Shown here in pieces: positions 1 through 11,070 of a DNA stretch of 64,000 nt. The notes below the pieces were generated by a model, which was given only the letters and a program-made list of their open reading frames with translations, was not told where the DNA came from and did no database searches. Each line of letters opens with the position of its first letter. Position 1 is the stretch's first letter. Position numbers and translations under genes: made by a program. Origin of the DNA: Mesorhizobium sp. B2-1-8 (GTDB lineage Bacteria; Pseudomonadota; Alphaproteobacteria; Rhizobiales; Rhizobiaceae); NCBI RefSeq assembly GCF_006442545.2, contig NZ_CP083952.1, positions 1,667,501 through 1,731,500 on the forward strand. The letters run 5' to 3'.

Positions 1-2840
<2,840 letters not shown>

Positions 2841-3060
2841 TCTCATTCCTAATGTCCATTTCGGCGCAATCCAAAGGATTGTCGCCTGAAGTCAGATGTT
2901 TAGCCAGCGCTCACGCATGAGCGGCCCCTTCGGGGCCTATGCTCCGCGAGGGCGCCGGTAAACCGGCGACGCGCAGTCGTGCTTGCGGGCTTCGCCCGAA
3001 GGCAAACTGCAAACGTCGCCTTGGCACAGAAAACAGCTTCTCGAACAACGTGCGTTTTGC
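2841..3060 (+). other. 23S-5S internal transcribed spacer
   Basis: About 220 bases with no gene. It contains short hairpins (GCCCCTTCGGGGC near 2921; GCCGGTAAACCGGC near 2953). At its end CAACGTGCGTTT (3047-3058) is the exact reverse complement of AAACGCACGTTG at 3184-3195 on the other side of 5S, forming the expected 5S precursor processing stem. Confidence 0.75.
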
Positions 3061-3179
3061 CGACCTGGTGGTTATGGCGGAGCGGCTGCACCCGATCCCA
3101 TTCCGAACTCGGCCGTGAAACGCTCCAGCGCTGATGGTACTTCGTCTCAAGACGCGGGAGAGTAGGTCGCTGCCAGGTC
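3061..3179 (+). rRNA. rrf: 5S ribosomal RNA
   Basis: Typical 5S: CGACCTGGTGGTTATGGCGG start, the conserved CCCATTCCGAACTCGG loop B/C segment, and a 3' CGCTGCCAGGTC that pairs with the start. It is flanked by a perfect 12-bp inverted repeat (3047-3058 and 3184-3195), which would form the precursor stem. It is cotranscribed with the upstream 23S. Confidence 0.95.
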
Positions 3180-3258
3180 TGCTAAACGCACGTTGAACTC
3201 ACATCCAAGCGGATGGAGTGAAATCTTCTCTGCACATGGCCCGCCAACGGGAAACCTC

Positions 3259-3280
3259 GGGCCGCTCTAAGCGGCCCTTT
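3259..3280 (+). terminator. Hairpin with short T tract after 5S
   Basis: GGGCCGCT, loop CTA, AGCGGCCC, then TTTCATTT. A compact GC-rich stem with a weak T run. Because tRNA-fMet follows 55 bases later, it may be a leaky terminator or a processing signal rather than the end of the rrn operon. Confidence 0.6.
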
Positions 3281-3334
3281 CATTTGGTGGACATCCTTAC
3301 TATCTGTAGGCCTCGGCTTACGTCCAACGGTTGA

Positions 3335-3411
<77 letters not shown>

Positions 3412-3430
3412 ATTCTGTCATAAATCAATA

Positions 3431-3459
3431 ACCGTCCCGATCTAATCGGGGCGGTTTTT
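3431..3459 (+). terminator. Rho-independent terminator of the rRNA/tRNA operon
   Basis: An 11-bp stem, ACCGTCCCGAT with ATCGGGGCGGT (one G:T pair), a CTA loop and a TTTTT tail, 20 bases after the tRNA. This is the strongest terminator near the operon end. Confidence 0.88.
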
Positions 3460-3825
3460 GCGTTTGAGGAACGCGGTTCTTCTTCTCGGCAGCCGCGTCG
3501 CGGCAGCACCAAGGCGGAGCCAAATGAAGGCGTCCGCACGGTCCCTCCGCCCCCCAATACAGTACAGCTGCCGCTCGAAGCAGTGAAGCAGTTGACGATC
3601 AGGACTTCGAGCAAATCTGCGTCGACATCGCCGAAAAGGAAAGCGGCGTTGCCCGGGCAGAATTGAAACGGGTTTCCGGCGTCGCGCAATTCGGCGTCGA
3701 TGTCGCGGGCTTCTCGGACGCGCAGACGCGTTCGAGTCCCGCCCGGTCCGGCATCACGCTGCAGTGAAACAGAGCGTGCCGCAGATTGCTGGATCGCAGA
3801 ATCGGTGTTTCCCGTGCGCTCGCAG
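3460..3825 (+). pseudogene. Gene-free stretch with a protein-coding remnant
   Basis: No intact gene lies here. In the frame beginning at 3594 the sequence reads DDQDFEQICVDIAEKESG and continues with an AQFGVDVAGF stretch, ending at a stop near 3768. Its pattern (F..IC..IA.+E....QFGVD+.G) resembles the start of restriction-endonuclease-like or STAND-type proteins, but no start codon or full domain is present. I read it as the debris of an element inserted next to the tRNA gene. Family assignment is tentative. Confidence 0.35.
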
Positions 3826-3855
3826 AAAAGGCCCCAAGCAAGGAAGCTCGGGGCC
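3826..3855 (-). terminator. Terminator of the SDR gene
   Basis: Read on the minus strand: GGCCCCGAGCTT, short loop, GCTTGGGGCC, then TTTTC. It lies 17 bases after the SDR stop codon. Confidence 0.75.
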
Positions 3856-3871
3856 GAGGTTCGATGGGCCG

Positions 3872-4618
3872 TCAAACTTGTGCGGCTCCGCCGTCAACGA
3901 AGACCTCACTACCGGTCATGAAGCTGCTTTCGTCCGAGGCAAGGAAGAGCGCCACAGCAGCAGTCTCCTCGGGGTGCCCGACACGGCCGAGCGGTATCTG
4001 CATGGCAAGGCCCTTCAGCAAGGCATCCTCCTCTCCAGCCTCTGCTAGACCCTTGAGGCCGGGTGTCTCAGTGGCGCCGGGAGAGAGCACGTTCACACGG
4101 ATGCCTGCCCCCTTCAGGTCCAGCGCCCAGCTTCGGGCGAAATTGCGGATTGCAGCCTTGGTCGCGCTGTAGACGCTGAATGCAGGCGTTCCCGTCGAGC
4201 CGGTGGTCGAGCCGGTGAGGATGATGGATCCACCGGCCCGCATAAGCGGCAGCGCCTTCTGCACCGTGAAGAGCGTGCCTTTGACGTTGACGTCGAACGT
4301 CAAATCGAATGACGCTTCATCGATGGCGCCAAGCGGAGCCAGCTTTCCAAGCCCCGCATTGGCGAACAGAACGTCTATTCGTCCGCTCTTTGCACGCACT
4401 GCCGCGAACAGCCGATCAAGATCATCCAGACGCGAAACGTCGCCGTGCACCGCTGTCACTGCGGAGCCGATCTCTTCGACCGCCCTGTCCAGTTCCTCCT
4501 GACGACGGCCGGTAATAAAAATTTCTGCGCCTTCCGCCACAAACCGTTTGGCGGTAGCCAGACCGATGCCACTGTTGCCGCCAGTTATGACGACGATTTT
4601 ACCTTCAAGCCTGCCCAT
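3872..4618 (-). CDS. SDR family NAD(P)-dependent oxidoreductase
   Basis: A 248-residue classical short-chain dehydrogenase, the usual length. The cofactor motif TGGNSGIG spans residues 12-19, NAG is at 87-89, and the catalytic residues are Ser137, Tyr150 and Lys154 (YSATK). The C-terminal [11 protein letters not shown] is typical of the family. The substrate cannot be told from sequence. It is divergent from an HxlR regulator 113 bases away, a common pairing in which the regulator responds to a reactive small molecule and controls the reductase. Confidence 0.9.
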   Translation of the reverse strand: MGRLEGKIVVITGGNSGIGLATAKRFVAEGAEIFITGRRQEELDRAVEEIGSAVTAVHGDVSRLDDLDRLFAAVRAKSGRIDVLFANAGLGKLAPLGAIDEASFDLTFDVNVKGTLFTVQKALPLMRAGGSIILTGSTTGSTGTPAFSVYSATKAAIRNFARSWALDLKGAGIRVNVLSPGATETPGLKGLAEAGEEDALLKGLAMQIPLGRVGHPEETAAVALFLASDESSFMTGSEVFVDGGAAQV

Positions 4619-4731
4619 CTCGATCTCCTGGAAAATGATGACCGCTTCGATCTAGAGGCTTGCTTTTCTTTCTTCCAGTATGCACATTTTGGTAAGTGAC
4701 ATTTTAGCAAGAACTAATTGGAGCATACGAA
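4619..4731. promoter_or_regulatory. Divergent SDR / HxlR intergenic region
   Basis: 113 bases between two divergent starts. It is AT-richer than its surroundings (TTGCTTTTCTTTCTTCC, ACATTTTAGC). A GGAG ribosome site precedes the HxlR start by 8 bases. No clean operator palindrome was found. Confidence 0.5.
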
Positions 4732-5097
4732 ATGGCGACACCTAGCTTTATCTGCGGGCTGGACGCTGCGTTGGCTGTCATCGGTGGCAAGTGGAAGCCT
4801 TTGATCCTGTTCCACCTTGCTCACGAAGCCCGACGCTATGGTGACCTGAGGCGCGCCATCGGCAATGTCAGTGACAAGATGCTCATCCAGCAACTCAAGG
4901 AACTGGAGGCTGATGGGATCGTCGACCGGCTCGACTTCAAGGAAATTCCGCCGAAAGTCGAGTATTCCCTCACTGCGTTTGGCCAGACACTTGCCGGAGC
5001 CTTGAAGCCACTCTGCGCCTGGGGAACGGAACATATGATCGAAGTCGAGAAACTCATGTCACGCCGCGGCGCTTCCGAGGTGGAGAAAGTCGCCTGA
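4732..5097 (+). CDS. HxlR-family winged-helix transcriptional regulator
   Basis: 121 residues. The N-terminal block CGLDAALAVIGGKWKPLIL matches the HxlR signature (Cys followed by an IGGKW helix), then the helix-turn-helix region (YGDLRRAIGNVSDKMLIQQLKELEADG) and a wing ending LTAFG. Cys8 is at the position of the redox-sensing cysteine of HypR/QorR-type members. It probably controls itself and the divergent SDR gene. Confidence 0.9.
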   Translation: MATPSFICGLDAALAVIGGKWKPLILFHLAHEARRYGDLRRAIGNVSDKMLIQQLKELEADGIVDRLDFKEIPPKVEYSLTAFGQTLAGALKPLCAWGTEHMIEVEKLMSRRGASEVEKVA

Positions 5098-5413
5098 ATT
5101 TCAGAATATCCCGCAGGCAAGCTATAGGGTCTCGCAGGTGGCTATAGCGTGAAAATTGTGCCCATCTGCATCTTCCCGGACGGCTGGACGATTTGAACCG
5201 TAGCGGCATTTCTCCAAATCAGACGTAAGTTCGCTTTCCTGCCATCGCTCTCCAGAAGCGGACGGTCCCCTTCCAGCTCCGAGGACGAAGCCGCTCGCGC
5301 GACACCGGCGCCCGTGGTGACAGTGCGGCAATGATCTGAACGCCGTGCATTTTGTGGGTTTGTCGTCTTGGCTGAGGATTGGGGTCTTCTCAATCATCAG
5401 ACAGGAGGTTCCC
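5098..5413. other. Gene-free stretch before a truncated integrase
   Basis: About 316 bases with no credible coding sequence; the open frames crossing it lack ribosome sites and recognisable protein. It ends in a good ribosome site (AGGAGG) in front of the chimeric small frame at 5414. It may be the former upstream region of an integrase gene. Confidence 0.4.
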
Positions 5414-5617
5414 ATGACGGAGGAGAAGACGGCCCCGCTGCGCGAGCGGATGATCGAAGACATGCGCATCCGCGGAATGGGCGACAAAGTCCGGCAAGCC
5501 CATATTCGGGCGATCAAGGATTTCGCCGGGTTTTCCTTCGAGGACTATGCGATTGCCATGGTCGACGAGATCGAGAAGCCGACGCATGTCAGGCAGCGCT
5601 TCACCGTCGGCTACTGA
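5414..5617 (+). pseudogene. Chimera: tyrosine-recombinase N-terminus joined to oxidoreductase C-terminus
   Basis: 67 residues with an AGGAGG ribosome site 5 bases before the ATG. Residues 1-40 (with IEDMRIRGMGDKVRQAH) match the N-terminal SAM-like domain of phage-type or transposon tyrosine recombinases. Residues 41-67 (SFEDYAIAMVDEIEKP, ending RQRFTVGY) match the C-terminus of NAD(P)H-binding YwnB-like oxidoreductases. The join is near 5534. No catalytic part of either protein remains, so I treat it as a recombination scar. It may still be translated. Confidence 0.6.
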
Positions 5618-5727
5618 TTGATGCCGGCTGCGAGGCTGGCGGTGATTTCGTGCTCATGGCCCGGCGTTACGGGCGACAGGCCTTGTCGTGCGAGCGCACC
5701 GGCAAGTTCCGCCTCGGCTTGCAGGCT

Positions 5728-6807
5728 TCAGGCTGGAAACAGGAACGCGGAAGCAGGATCGAAAAAAATCCGCCTGCCCGTGGCGCAATCCGCGCTATCC
5801 GGTTCCACCGCATCCGAAGTCGGCCTGACATCGATCTCATCGCCGACGGCGGTCCGCACCACGACGCGCTTGCGGTCGCCGAAGAAGGCGGTATCGACGA
5901 TCTCGACGGTGAGCGCGGCGCTCGCCGGTCCAGGCGTGAGCCGGAACGCTTCGGGGCGCACCATCAGGCGGGCCTTCTGGCCGCGATCGAAGGCCTGTGT
6001 GGTCTTAACGCCGCTCACGACCGAACCGTCGGCCAGGCGCACGGTCGATGCGCCATTGGCGGTTTCCAGATGCTCGGCGGGCAGGAAATTCGAGTTGCCG
6101 ATGAAGCCGGCGACGAACTCGCTGGCCGGTCTGAGATAAAGGTCCTCGCCGGTACCAATCTGTTCGATGCGCCCCTCCTTGAACAGGGCGATGCGGTCCG
6201 ACAGGTGGAGCGCCTCTTCCTGATCGTGGGTGACATAGAGGATGGTGACGCCGGTCTCGCGGTGGATGCGGCGGATCTCGGCCTGGATCTCCTGGCGCAG
6301 TTTCTTGTCGAGCGCCGACAGCGGCTCGTCCATCAGCAGAATCGGCGGATCGTAGGCGAGCGCGCGGGCAAGCGCCACGCGCTGTTGCTGGCCGCCCGAC
6401 AGCGCGCCGGGATAGCGGCCGGCGAAATTCTCCAGCCGCACCAGCGCCAGCATGTCGGCGACCTTCTTTTTCACTTCGGCGTCGGGGCGGCCGCGCACAC
6501 GCAGCGGGAAGGCAACGTTCTCGGCAACGCTCAGATGCGGAAACAGCGTGTAGCGCTGGAAGACCATGCCGATGTTGCGCTTGTGCGACGGCACTGAAAG
6601 CAGCGACTTGTCCTCCAGCAGGACGTCGCCGGAGGACGGGTCCTGGAAACCGGCGATCGCGTAGAGCGTCGTCGATTTGCCGGAGCCGGACGGCCCGAGG
6701 AAGGTCAGGAATTCGCCCTTGGGCACATCGATGGTGACATCGTGGACGGCGACGAAGGCGCCGAACGTCTTTCTCACCGCGCGTATGGACAGGAATGGCC
6801 GGGTCAT
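5728..6807 (-). CDS. ABC transporter ATP-binding protein, PotA type
   Basis: 359 residues. Walker A GPSGSGKS at 38-45, Q-loop Gln84, signature LSGGQ at 136-140, Walker B ending MDE near 161, and a C-terminal TOBE region. It is the last gene of the operon starting at 14481. The start at 6807 overlaps the permease stop by 4 bases, which decides it over a much longer in-frame extension. It energises import by the two permeases and binding protein upstream; PotABCD-type systems usually take polyamines or similar small cations. Confidence 0.93.
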   Translation of the reverse strand: MTRPFLSIRAVRKTFGAFVAVHDVTIDVPKGEFLTFLGPSGSGKSTTLYAIAGFQDPSSGDVLLEDKSLLSVPSHKRNIGMVFQRYTLFPHLSVAENVAFPLRVRGRPDAEVKKKVADMLALVRLENFAGRYPGALSGGQQQRVALARALAYDPPILLMDEPLSALDKKLRQEIQAEIRRIHRETGVTILYVTHDQEEALHLSDRIALFKEGRIEQIGTGEDLYLRPASEFVAGFIGNSNFLPAEHLETANGASTVRLADGSVVSGVKTTQAFDRGQKARLMVRPEAFRLTPGPASAALTVEIVDTAFFGDRKRVVVRTAVGDEIDVRPTSDAVEPDSADCATGRRIFFDPASAFLFPA

Positions 6808-7604
6808 CTCGATAATTTTCTGCGAAGGAGTGCGGTCACGATCATCAGGCACAAGGTCAGGCCGACGAGCAGGCTGGAGGCGGCGGCGACGACCGGGCTG
6901 AGGTCGGCGCGCAAACTGCCCCAGATCTTCACCGGCAAGGTCTGCAAGGTCGGGCTCGCCATGAAGATCGCCACCACGACCTCGTCCCATGAGGCGAGGA
7001 AGGAGAAGATCGCCGCCGAAAAGATGCCGATCCGGATCGAGGGCAGGGTGATCCGCAGACGTGCCTGCAGCGGGCTGGCGCCGCAGACGATGGCCGCGTC
7101 CTCGATGGACTTGTCGAAACCCTCGAGCGCGGCGGTGATCGGAATGATGGCGAAGGGCAGTGCCAGGACGGTGTGCGCGATGACGAAGCCGATCGTGGTG
7201 CCGGCCAGCCCGATGCGCAGGAAGAAAGCGTACACGGCGATGGCGAACACGACCACCGGCAGCACCATGGGCGTCAGCAGCAGCCCGCGCAGGATTTGCC
7301 GCCCGCGAAATTCGCCCCGGACCAAAGCGAAGGACGCGAACAGCCCGATGACGACGGCGAGGATGGCGGCCATGGCGGCGATTTTTGCGCTGGTCAGCGC
7401 GGCATCGATCCAGGTCGGGTCGGCCAACAACTGCTCGTACCATTTCAGAGTCCAGCCGGGCGGTGGAAAGGCCAGCCAGCGCGAGGAGCCGAACGACAAG
7501 AGCACGATGAAGACCACCGGCAGCAGCAGGAAAGCCGCGACAAGCGCGGTGAAGCCGGCAAGCGCCACGCGCAGCCATCCGAGCCTGTCATAGTCGAGCA
7601 GCAT
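6804..7604 (-). CDS. ABC transporter permease, PotC type
   Basis: 266 residues with six predicted membrane segments and the permease EAA loop (EDAAIVCGASPLQARLRITLP). The start ATG at 7604 follows GGAGG and begins MLLDYDRLGW; a longer frame upstream overlaps the preceding permease and is rejected. It lies directly after the PotB-type permease. Substrate unknown. Confidence 0.92.
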   Translation of the reverse strand: MLLDYDRLGWLRVALAGFTALVAAFLLLPVVFIVLLSFGSSRWLAFPPPGWTLKWYEQLLADPTWIDAALTSAKIAAMAAILAVVIGLFASFALVRGEFRGRQILRGLLLTPMVLPVVVFAIAVYAFFLRIGLAGTTIGFVIAHTVLALPFAIIPITAALEGFDKSIEDAAIVCGASPLQARLRITLPSIRIGIFSAAIFSFLASWDEVVVAIFMASPTLQTLPVKIWGSLRADLSPVVAAASSLLVGLTLCLMIVTALLRRKLSR

Positions 7605-7605
7605 G

Positions 7606-8466
7606 TCAGAGTCCTCCGGCGGGGCGCTTGGCGCCAACGAGGCGAAGCTGGAGCGCGTAGAGCGCCATAGTGGCGACCAGGAGCACGAAGGCGGCGGCAC
7701 TGCCGAGCCCCCAGTTGAGCAGCGACTGCACCGTCTGGGCGATCATCTCGGCCAGCATCATGTTGGATGTGCCGCCGAGCAGGGCAGGCGTGACGAAATA
7801 GCCAAGCGACATGACGAAGACCATCAGCCCGCCGGCGGCGATGCCGGGAAGCGACAGCGGCAACAGGATGCGGCGGAAGGCCTGGTACGGGGTTGCCCCG
7901 CAAAGAGCGGCGGCGCGCAGCGTCATCGGGTCGATGGCGCGCAGCGTGCCGACCAGCGGCAGGATCATGAAGGGCAGCATGATGTAGACCATGCCGATGG
8001 TGACGCCGGTGAGATTGTTGATCAGCGGCAGGGGCTCCTGGATGATGCCCAGGCCCATCAGCGTCCTGTTGATCACCCCCGTGCGTTGCAGCAGCACCAT
8101 CCACGCATAGGTGCGGGTGAGCAGGTTGGTCCACATCGACAGGATGATGACGCCGAAGACCAGCGAGCCGAAGGCCGGCGGCATGATCGCCAGCATCCAG
8201 GCGACCGGAAACGCCACCACGATCGTGACGGCGGTGACGACGGCGGCGACCAGGAAGGTGTTCAGGAACACCCGGGCATAGGTGCCGCTGCCAAGCAGCG
8301 CGGCGTAGTTCTGCAGACCGGGCTCGGGATCGGTGACGCTGCGCAGCAAAAGGGCGACGACCGGCACGATGAAGAACAGGCCGACCAGAACCAGGGCCGG
8401 CAAGGCACCACCGCTGCCGGCCGGCAGGCCGGCAATGGCGCCGCGTTTGAGAGAATTTCGTTGCAT
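7606..8466 (-). CDS. ABC transporter permease, PotB type
   Basis: 286 residues, hydrophobic, with an N-terminal membrane segment (residues 23-42) and the coupling loop LRAAALCGATPYQAFRRILLP near 185-205. It is followed one base later by the PotC-type partner, with which it would form the membrane channel. Confidence 0.92.
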   Translation of the reverse strand: MQRNSLKRGAIAGLPAGSGGALPALVLVGLFFIVPVVALLLRSVTDPEPGLQNYAALLGSGTYARVFLNTFLVAAVVTAVTIVVAFPVAWMLAIMPPAFGSLVFGVIILSMWTNLLTRTYAWMVLLQRTGVINRTLMGLGIIQEPLPLINNLTGVTIGMVYIMLPFMILPLVGTLRAIDPMTLRAAALCGATPYQAFRRILLPLSLPGIAAGGLMVFVMSLGYFVTPALLGGTSNMMLAEMIAQTVQSLLNWGLGSAAAFVLLVATMALYALQLRLVGAKRPAGGL

Positions 8467-8526
8467 CGGCCGGTTCCCGTTGCCCGAACGGGGCGCGGTT
8501 CCCGCGCCCCGCCGGTTCCTGTGGCG

Positions 8527-9531
8527 CTACTTGGTCTGCCAGGCGTACCAGCGCGTGGCGATCTCGTCGCGATGCTCGGCCCAGTAGTTCATGTCGAGGT
8601 TGATCTGGCCGTCGACATGAGCGTCGGGCAAGGCCTTGACCGCATCGGCCGGCATCTCGGCCTTGGCCTTGGTATTGATCGGCGCATAGCCGCTGGCCTC
8701 GGCGAATTTCGCCTGGCCGGCCGGGCTGGTGGCAGCGGCCAGGAACTTCATGGCGCTATCCTTGTTCTTCGCCCCTTTCGGTACGACCAGAACGTCGGCG
8801 GCGGTGAGGTTCTGGTTCCAGGAGACACCGACATCGGTTCCGTCCTGCTGCAGCGCGAAGACGCGGCCGTTCCAGAGCTGGCCGAAGGCAGCCTCGCCGG
8901 AGGCGATCAGCTGCTGCGACTCCGCGCCACCGCCCCACCAGACAATATCAGACTTGATGGTGTCGAGCTTCTTGAAGGCACGGTCGAGGTCGAGCGGATA
9001 GAGCTTGTCCGCCGGCACGCCGTCGGCGAGCAGCGCGATCTCGATGACGCCCGGCGCCGACCATTTGTAGAAGGTCCGTTTGCCGGGGAACTTCTTGGTG
9101 TCGAACATGTCGGCCCAACTCGCCGGTTCACCGGAGACCGTGCCCTTGTTCCAGGCCAGCACGAAGGAATAGTAGAAGCTGCCAACGGCATGCTCGTTGC
9201 TGAAGCGGGGGTCGAGATCGGCCTTGGGCACGACCGCATAGTCGATAGGCTCCAGCAGGCCATCCTTGGCGGCCTTGATGGCGAAGTCCATCTCGACGTC
9301 GACGACGTCCCAGGTGACGTTCTTGGCGTCGACCATGGCCTTCAACTTGCCGTAGTCCGTTGGCCCGTCCTGCAGCACCTTGATGCCGGAGCTCGCCTCG
9401 AAGGGCACTGCCCAGGACTTGGTCTGTGCTTCCTGCGTTGTGCCACCCCAGCTGGTGAACGCCATCTCATCGGCCTTGGCGGCGGTCGCCGCGAGCAGTC
9501 CGGCCAGAATGCCGGTCAAAATCAGTTTCAT
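8527..9531 (-). CDS. Extracellular solute-binding protein, PotD/spermidine-putrescine type
   Basis: 334 residues with a Sec signal peptide (MKLILTGILAGLLAATAAKA, cleavage after residue 20). The fold family is suggested by the N-terminal TSWGGTTQEAQ and by WWGGGAESQQLIASGEAAFG in the middle. It is the periplasmic receptor of the importer encoded downstream. Its place between aldehyde dehydrogenase and permease genes suggests that the ligand is the substrate of the catabolic enzymes of the same operon. Confidence 0.92.
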   Translation of the reverse strand: MKLILTGILAGLLAATAAKADEMAFTSWGGTTQEAQTKSWAVPFEASSGIKVLQDGPTDYGKLKAMVDAKNVTWDVVDVEMDFAIKAAKDGLLEPIDYAVVPKADLDPRFSNEHAVGSFYYSFVLAWNKGTVSGEPASWADMFDTKKFPGKRTFYKWSAPGVIEIALLADGVPADKLYPLDLDRAFKKLDTIKSDIVWWGGGAESQQLIASGEAAFGQLWNGRVFALQQDGTDVGVSWNQNLTAADVLVVPKGAKNKDSAMKFLAAATSPAGQAKFAEASGYAPINTKAKAEMPADAVKALPDAHVDGQINLDMNYWAEHRDEIATRWYAWQTK

Positions 9532-9590
9532 GTCGTTCTCCTCTGTTGGTCTGTTCTTGTTTTTCTCAGTGCACCTTGGTCCTGCACTCC

Positions 9591-11060
9591 TCAGCGCATG
9601 ACGAAGGGATCGGGAATCGGCTCGTCCGACGTCTTGATCCAGACGGATTTCGAGCGCGTGTAATCTCTGATGGCATCGAGGCCACCCTCGCGGCCAAGCC
9701 CGGAATGGCCGTAGCCGCCGAAGGGAACCAGCGGCGACACGGCGCGATAGGTGTTGACCCAGACCACGCCGGCATGGATGTCGCGCGCCATGCGGTGCGC
9801 CTTGCCGAGATTGCTGGTGAACACGCCGGAAGCCAGCCCGAAGGGCGTGTCGTTGGCGAGCGCCAGCGCTTCAGCCTCGGTGTCGAAGGCAAGCACGCTG
9901 AGCACAGGCCCGAACAATTCCTCGCGCACGCAGGGCAGATCGGTGCTGCCGGCATCGACGATGGTCGGCGCGTAGTAGAAACCGGGGCCGCCGGGACGTG
10001 TCCCACCGGTGATAAGCTTGCCGCCCTTGTCGAGGCTTTCCACGACGATCTTCTCGATCCAGTCGCGCTGCCGTTGCGTGGCGAGCGGACCCATTTCGGT
10101 GGCCGGGTCCCGCGGATCGCCGATCCTGATCGCCTCGGCCTTGCGCTTCAGCCGGGCGAGGAACTCGTCCTTCACCGAACCTTCGACCAGCAGGCGCGAG
10201 CCGGCGACGCAGCTCTGGCCGGTCGCGGCGAAAATGCCGGCGACCACCGCATTGGCGGCGCTGTCGAGATCGGCGTCGGCGAAGACCACGACCGGGCTCT
10301 TGCCGCCGAGTTCGAGCGTCGTATAGGCGAGATTTTCCGCCGTGTTCCTGACGATCGCACGCGCCGTGGACGGGCCGCCGGTGAAGGCGACGCGCGAGAC
10401 CAGCGGGTGGCTGGTCAGGCGGCGGCCGCAATCCTGGCCGAAGCCGGTGAGAATGTTGACGGTGCCTTCGGGAAAGCCGGCCTGCTGGACGAGCTCGGCG
10501 AAGGCGAGCAACGGCGCCGGGCCGTCCTCGGAGGCCTTGAGCACGACCGTGCAGCCGGCGGCCAGCGCCGGGCCGAGCTTGACGGCGGAGAGGAAGAGCT
10601 GCGAATTCCATGGCACGACCGCGGCAACGACGCCGATCGGCTCGCGGCGGATGGTGACGTCGAGGTCCGCCTTGTCGATCGGCACATGCGCGCCTTCATG
10701 CTTGTCGGCGAGCCCGCCATAATAGCGGTAGTAGTCCCCGACATAGGCGATCTGGGCGCGGGTCTCGCGAATGATCTTGCCGGTGTCGCGCGTCTCGAGT
10801 TCGGCGAGACGTCCGGCATTGGCGGCGACGAGGTCACCGAGCTTGACCAGCAGTTTGCCGCGCGCGGTGGCGGTCGTCTTTCGCCACGCGTCGGACCGCA
10901 GCGCCCGGTGCGCCGCTTCGACGGCGCGGTCGACATCGGCTTCGCTCGCCGCCGGCATCCTGGCCCACGGCGTACCCGTCGACGGATCTACGCTGTCGAA
11001 GGTCGCGGACGGCTCGTCGAAGCGGCCGTCGATGTAGTTCCTGAAAAGTGCGTCGGTCAT
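9591..11060 (-). CDS. Aldehyde dehydrogenase family protein
   Basis: 489 residues, full length for the family. Catalytic Cys284 (GQSCVAGSR), general base Glu250 (LELGGKSP), oxyanion Asn152 (PWNSQ) and cofactor Lys175 are all present. It oxidises an aldehyde to an acid with NAD(P)+. In this operon it probably handles the aldehyde left after monooxygenase and hydrolase steps. The nearest named relatives are betaine-aldehyde and gamma-aminobutyraldehyde types, but specificity cannot be fixed. Confidence 0.93.
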   Translation of the reverse strand: MTDALFRNYIDGRFDEPSATFDSVDPSTGTPWARMPAASEADVDRAVEAAHRALRSDAWRKTTATARGKLLVKLGDLVAANAGRLAELETRDTGKIIRETRAQIAYVGDYYRYYGGLADKHEGAHVPIDKADLDVTIRREPIGVVAAVVPWNSQLFLSAVKLGPALAAGCTVVLKASEDGPAPLLAFAELVQQAGFPEGTVNILTGFGQDCGRRLTSHPLVSRVAFTGGPSTARAIVRNTAENLAYTTLELGGKSPVVVFADADLDSAANAVVAGIFAATGQSCVAGSRLLVEGSVKDEFLARLKRKAEAIRIGDPRDPATEMGPLATQRQRDWIEKIVVESLDKGGKLITGGTRPGGPGFYYAPTIVDAGSTDLPCVREELFGPVLSVLAFDTEAEALALANDTPFGLASGVFTSNLGKAHRMARDIHAGVVWVNTYRAVSPLVPFGGYGHSGLGREGGLDAIRDYTRSKSVWIKTSDEPIPDPFVMR

Positions 11061-11070
11061 GGGCTCGCTA

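Noticed and set aside
3725..3765. T-arm-like GTTCGAGTCCC, suggesting a tRNA fragment or attachment site
   Set aside because: The flanking bases do not form a T stem, no other cloverleaf arm is present, and it does not match the 3' end of tRNA-fMet.
5728..7578. A 616-residue reading for the PotA-type ATPase with an extended N-terminus
   Set aside because: The extra part is an out-of-frame shadow of the PotC permease; the start at 6807 overlaps the permease stop and begins where ATPase homology begins.
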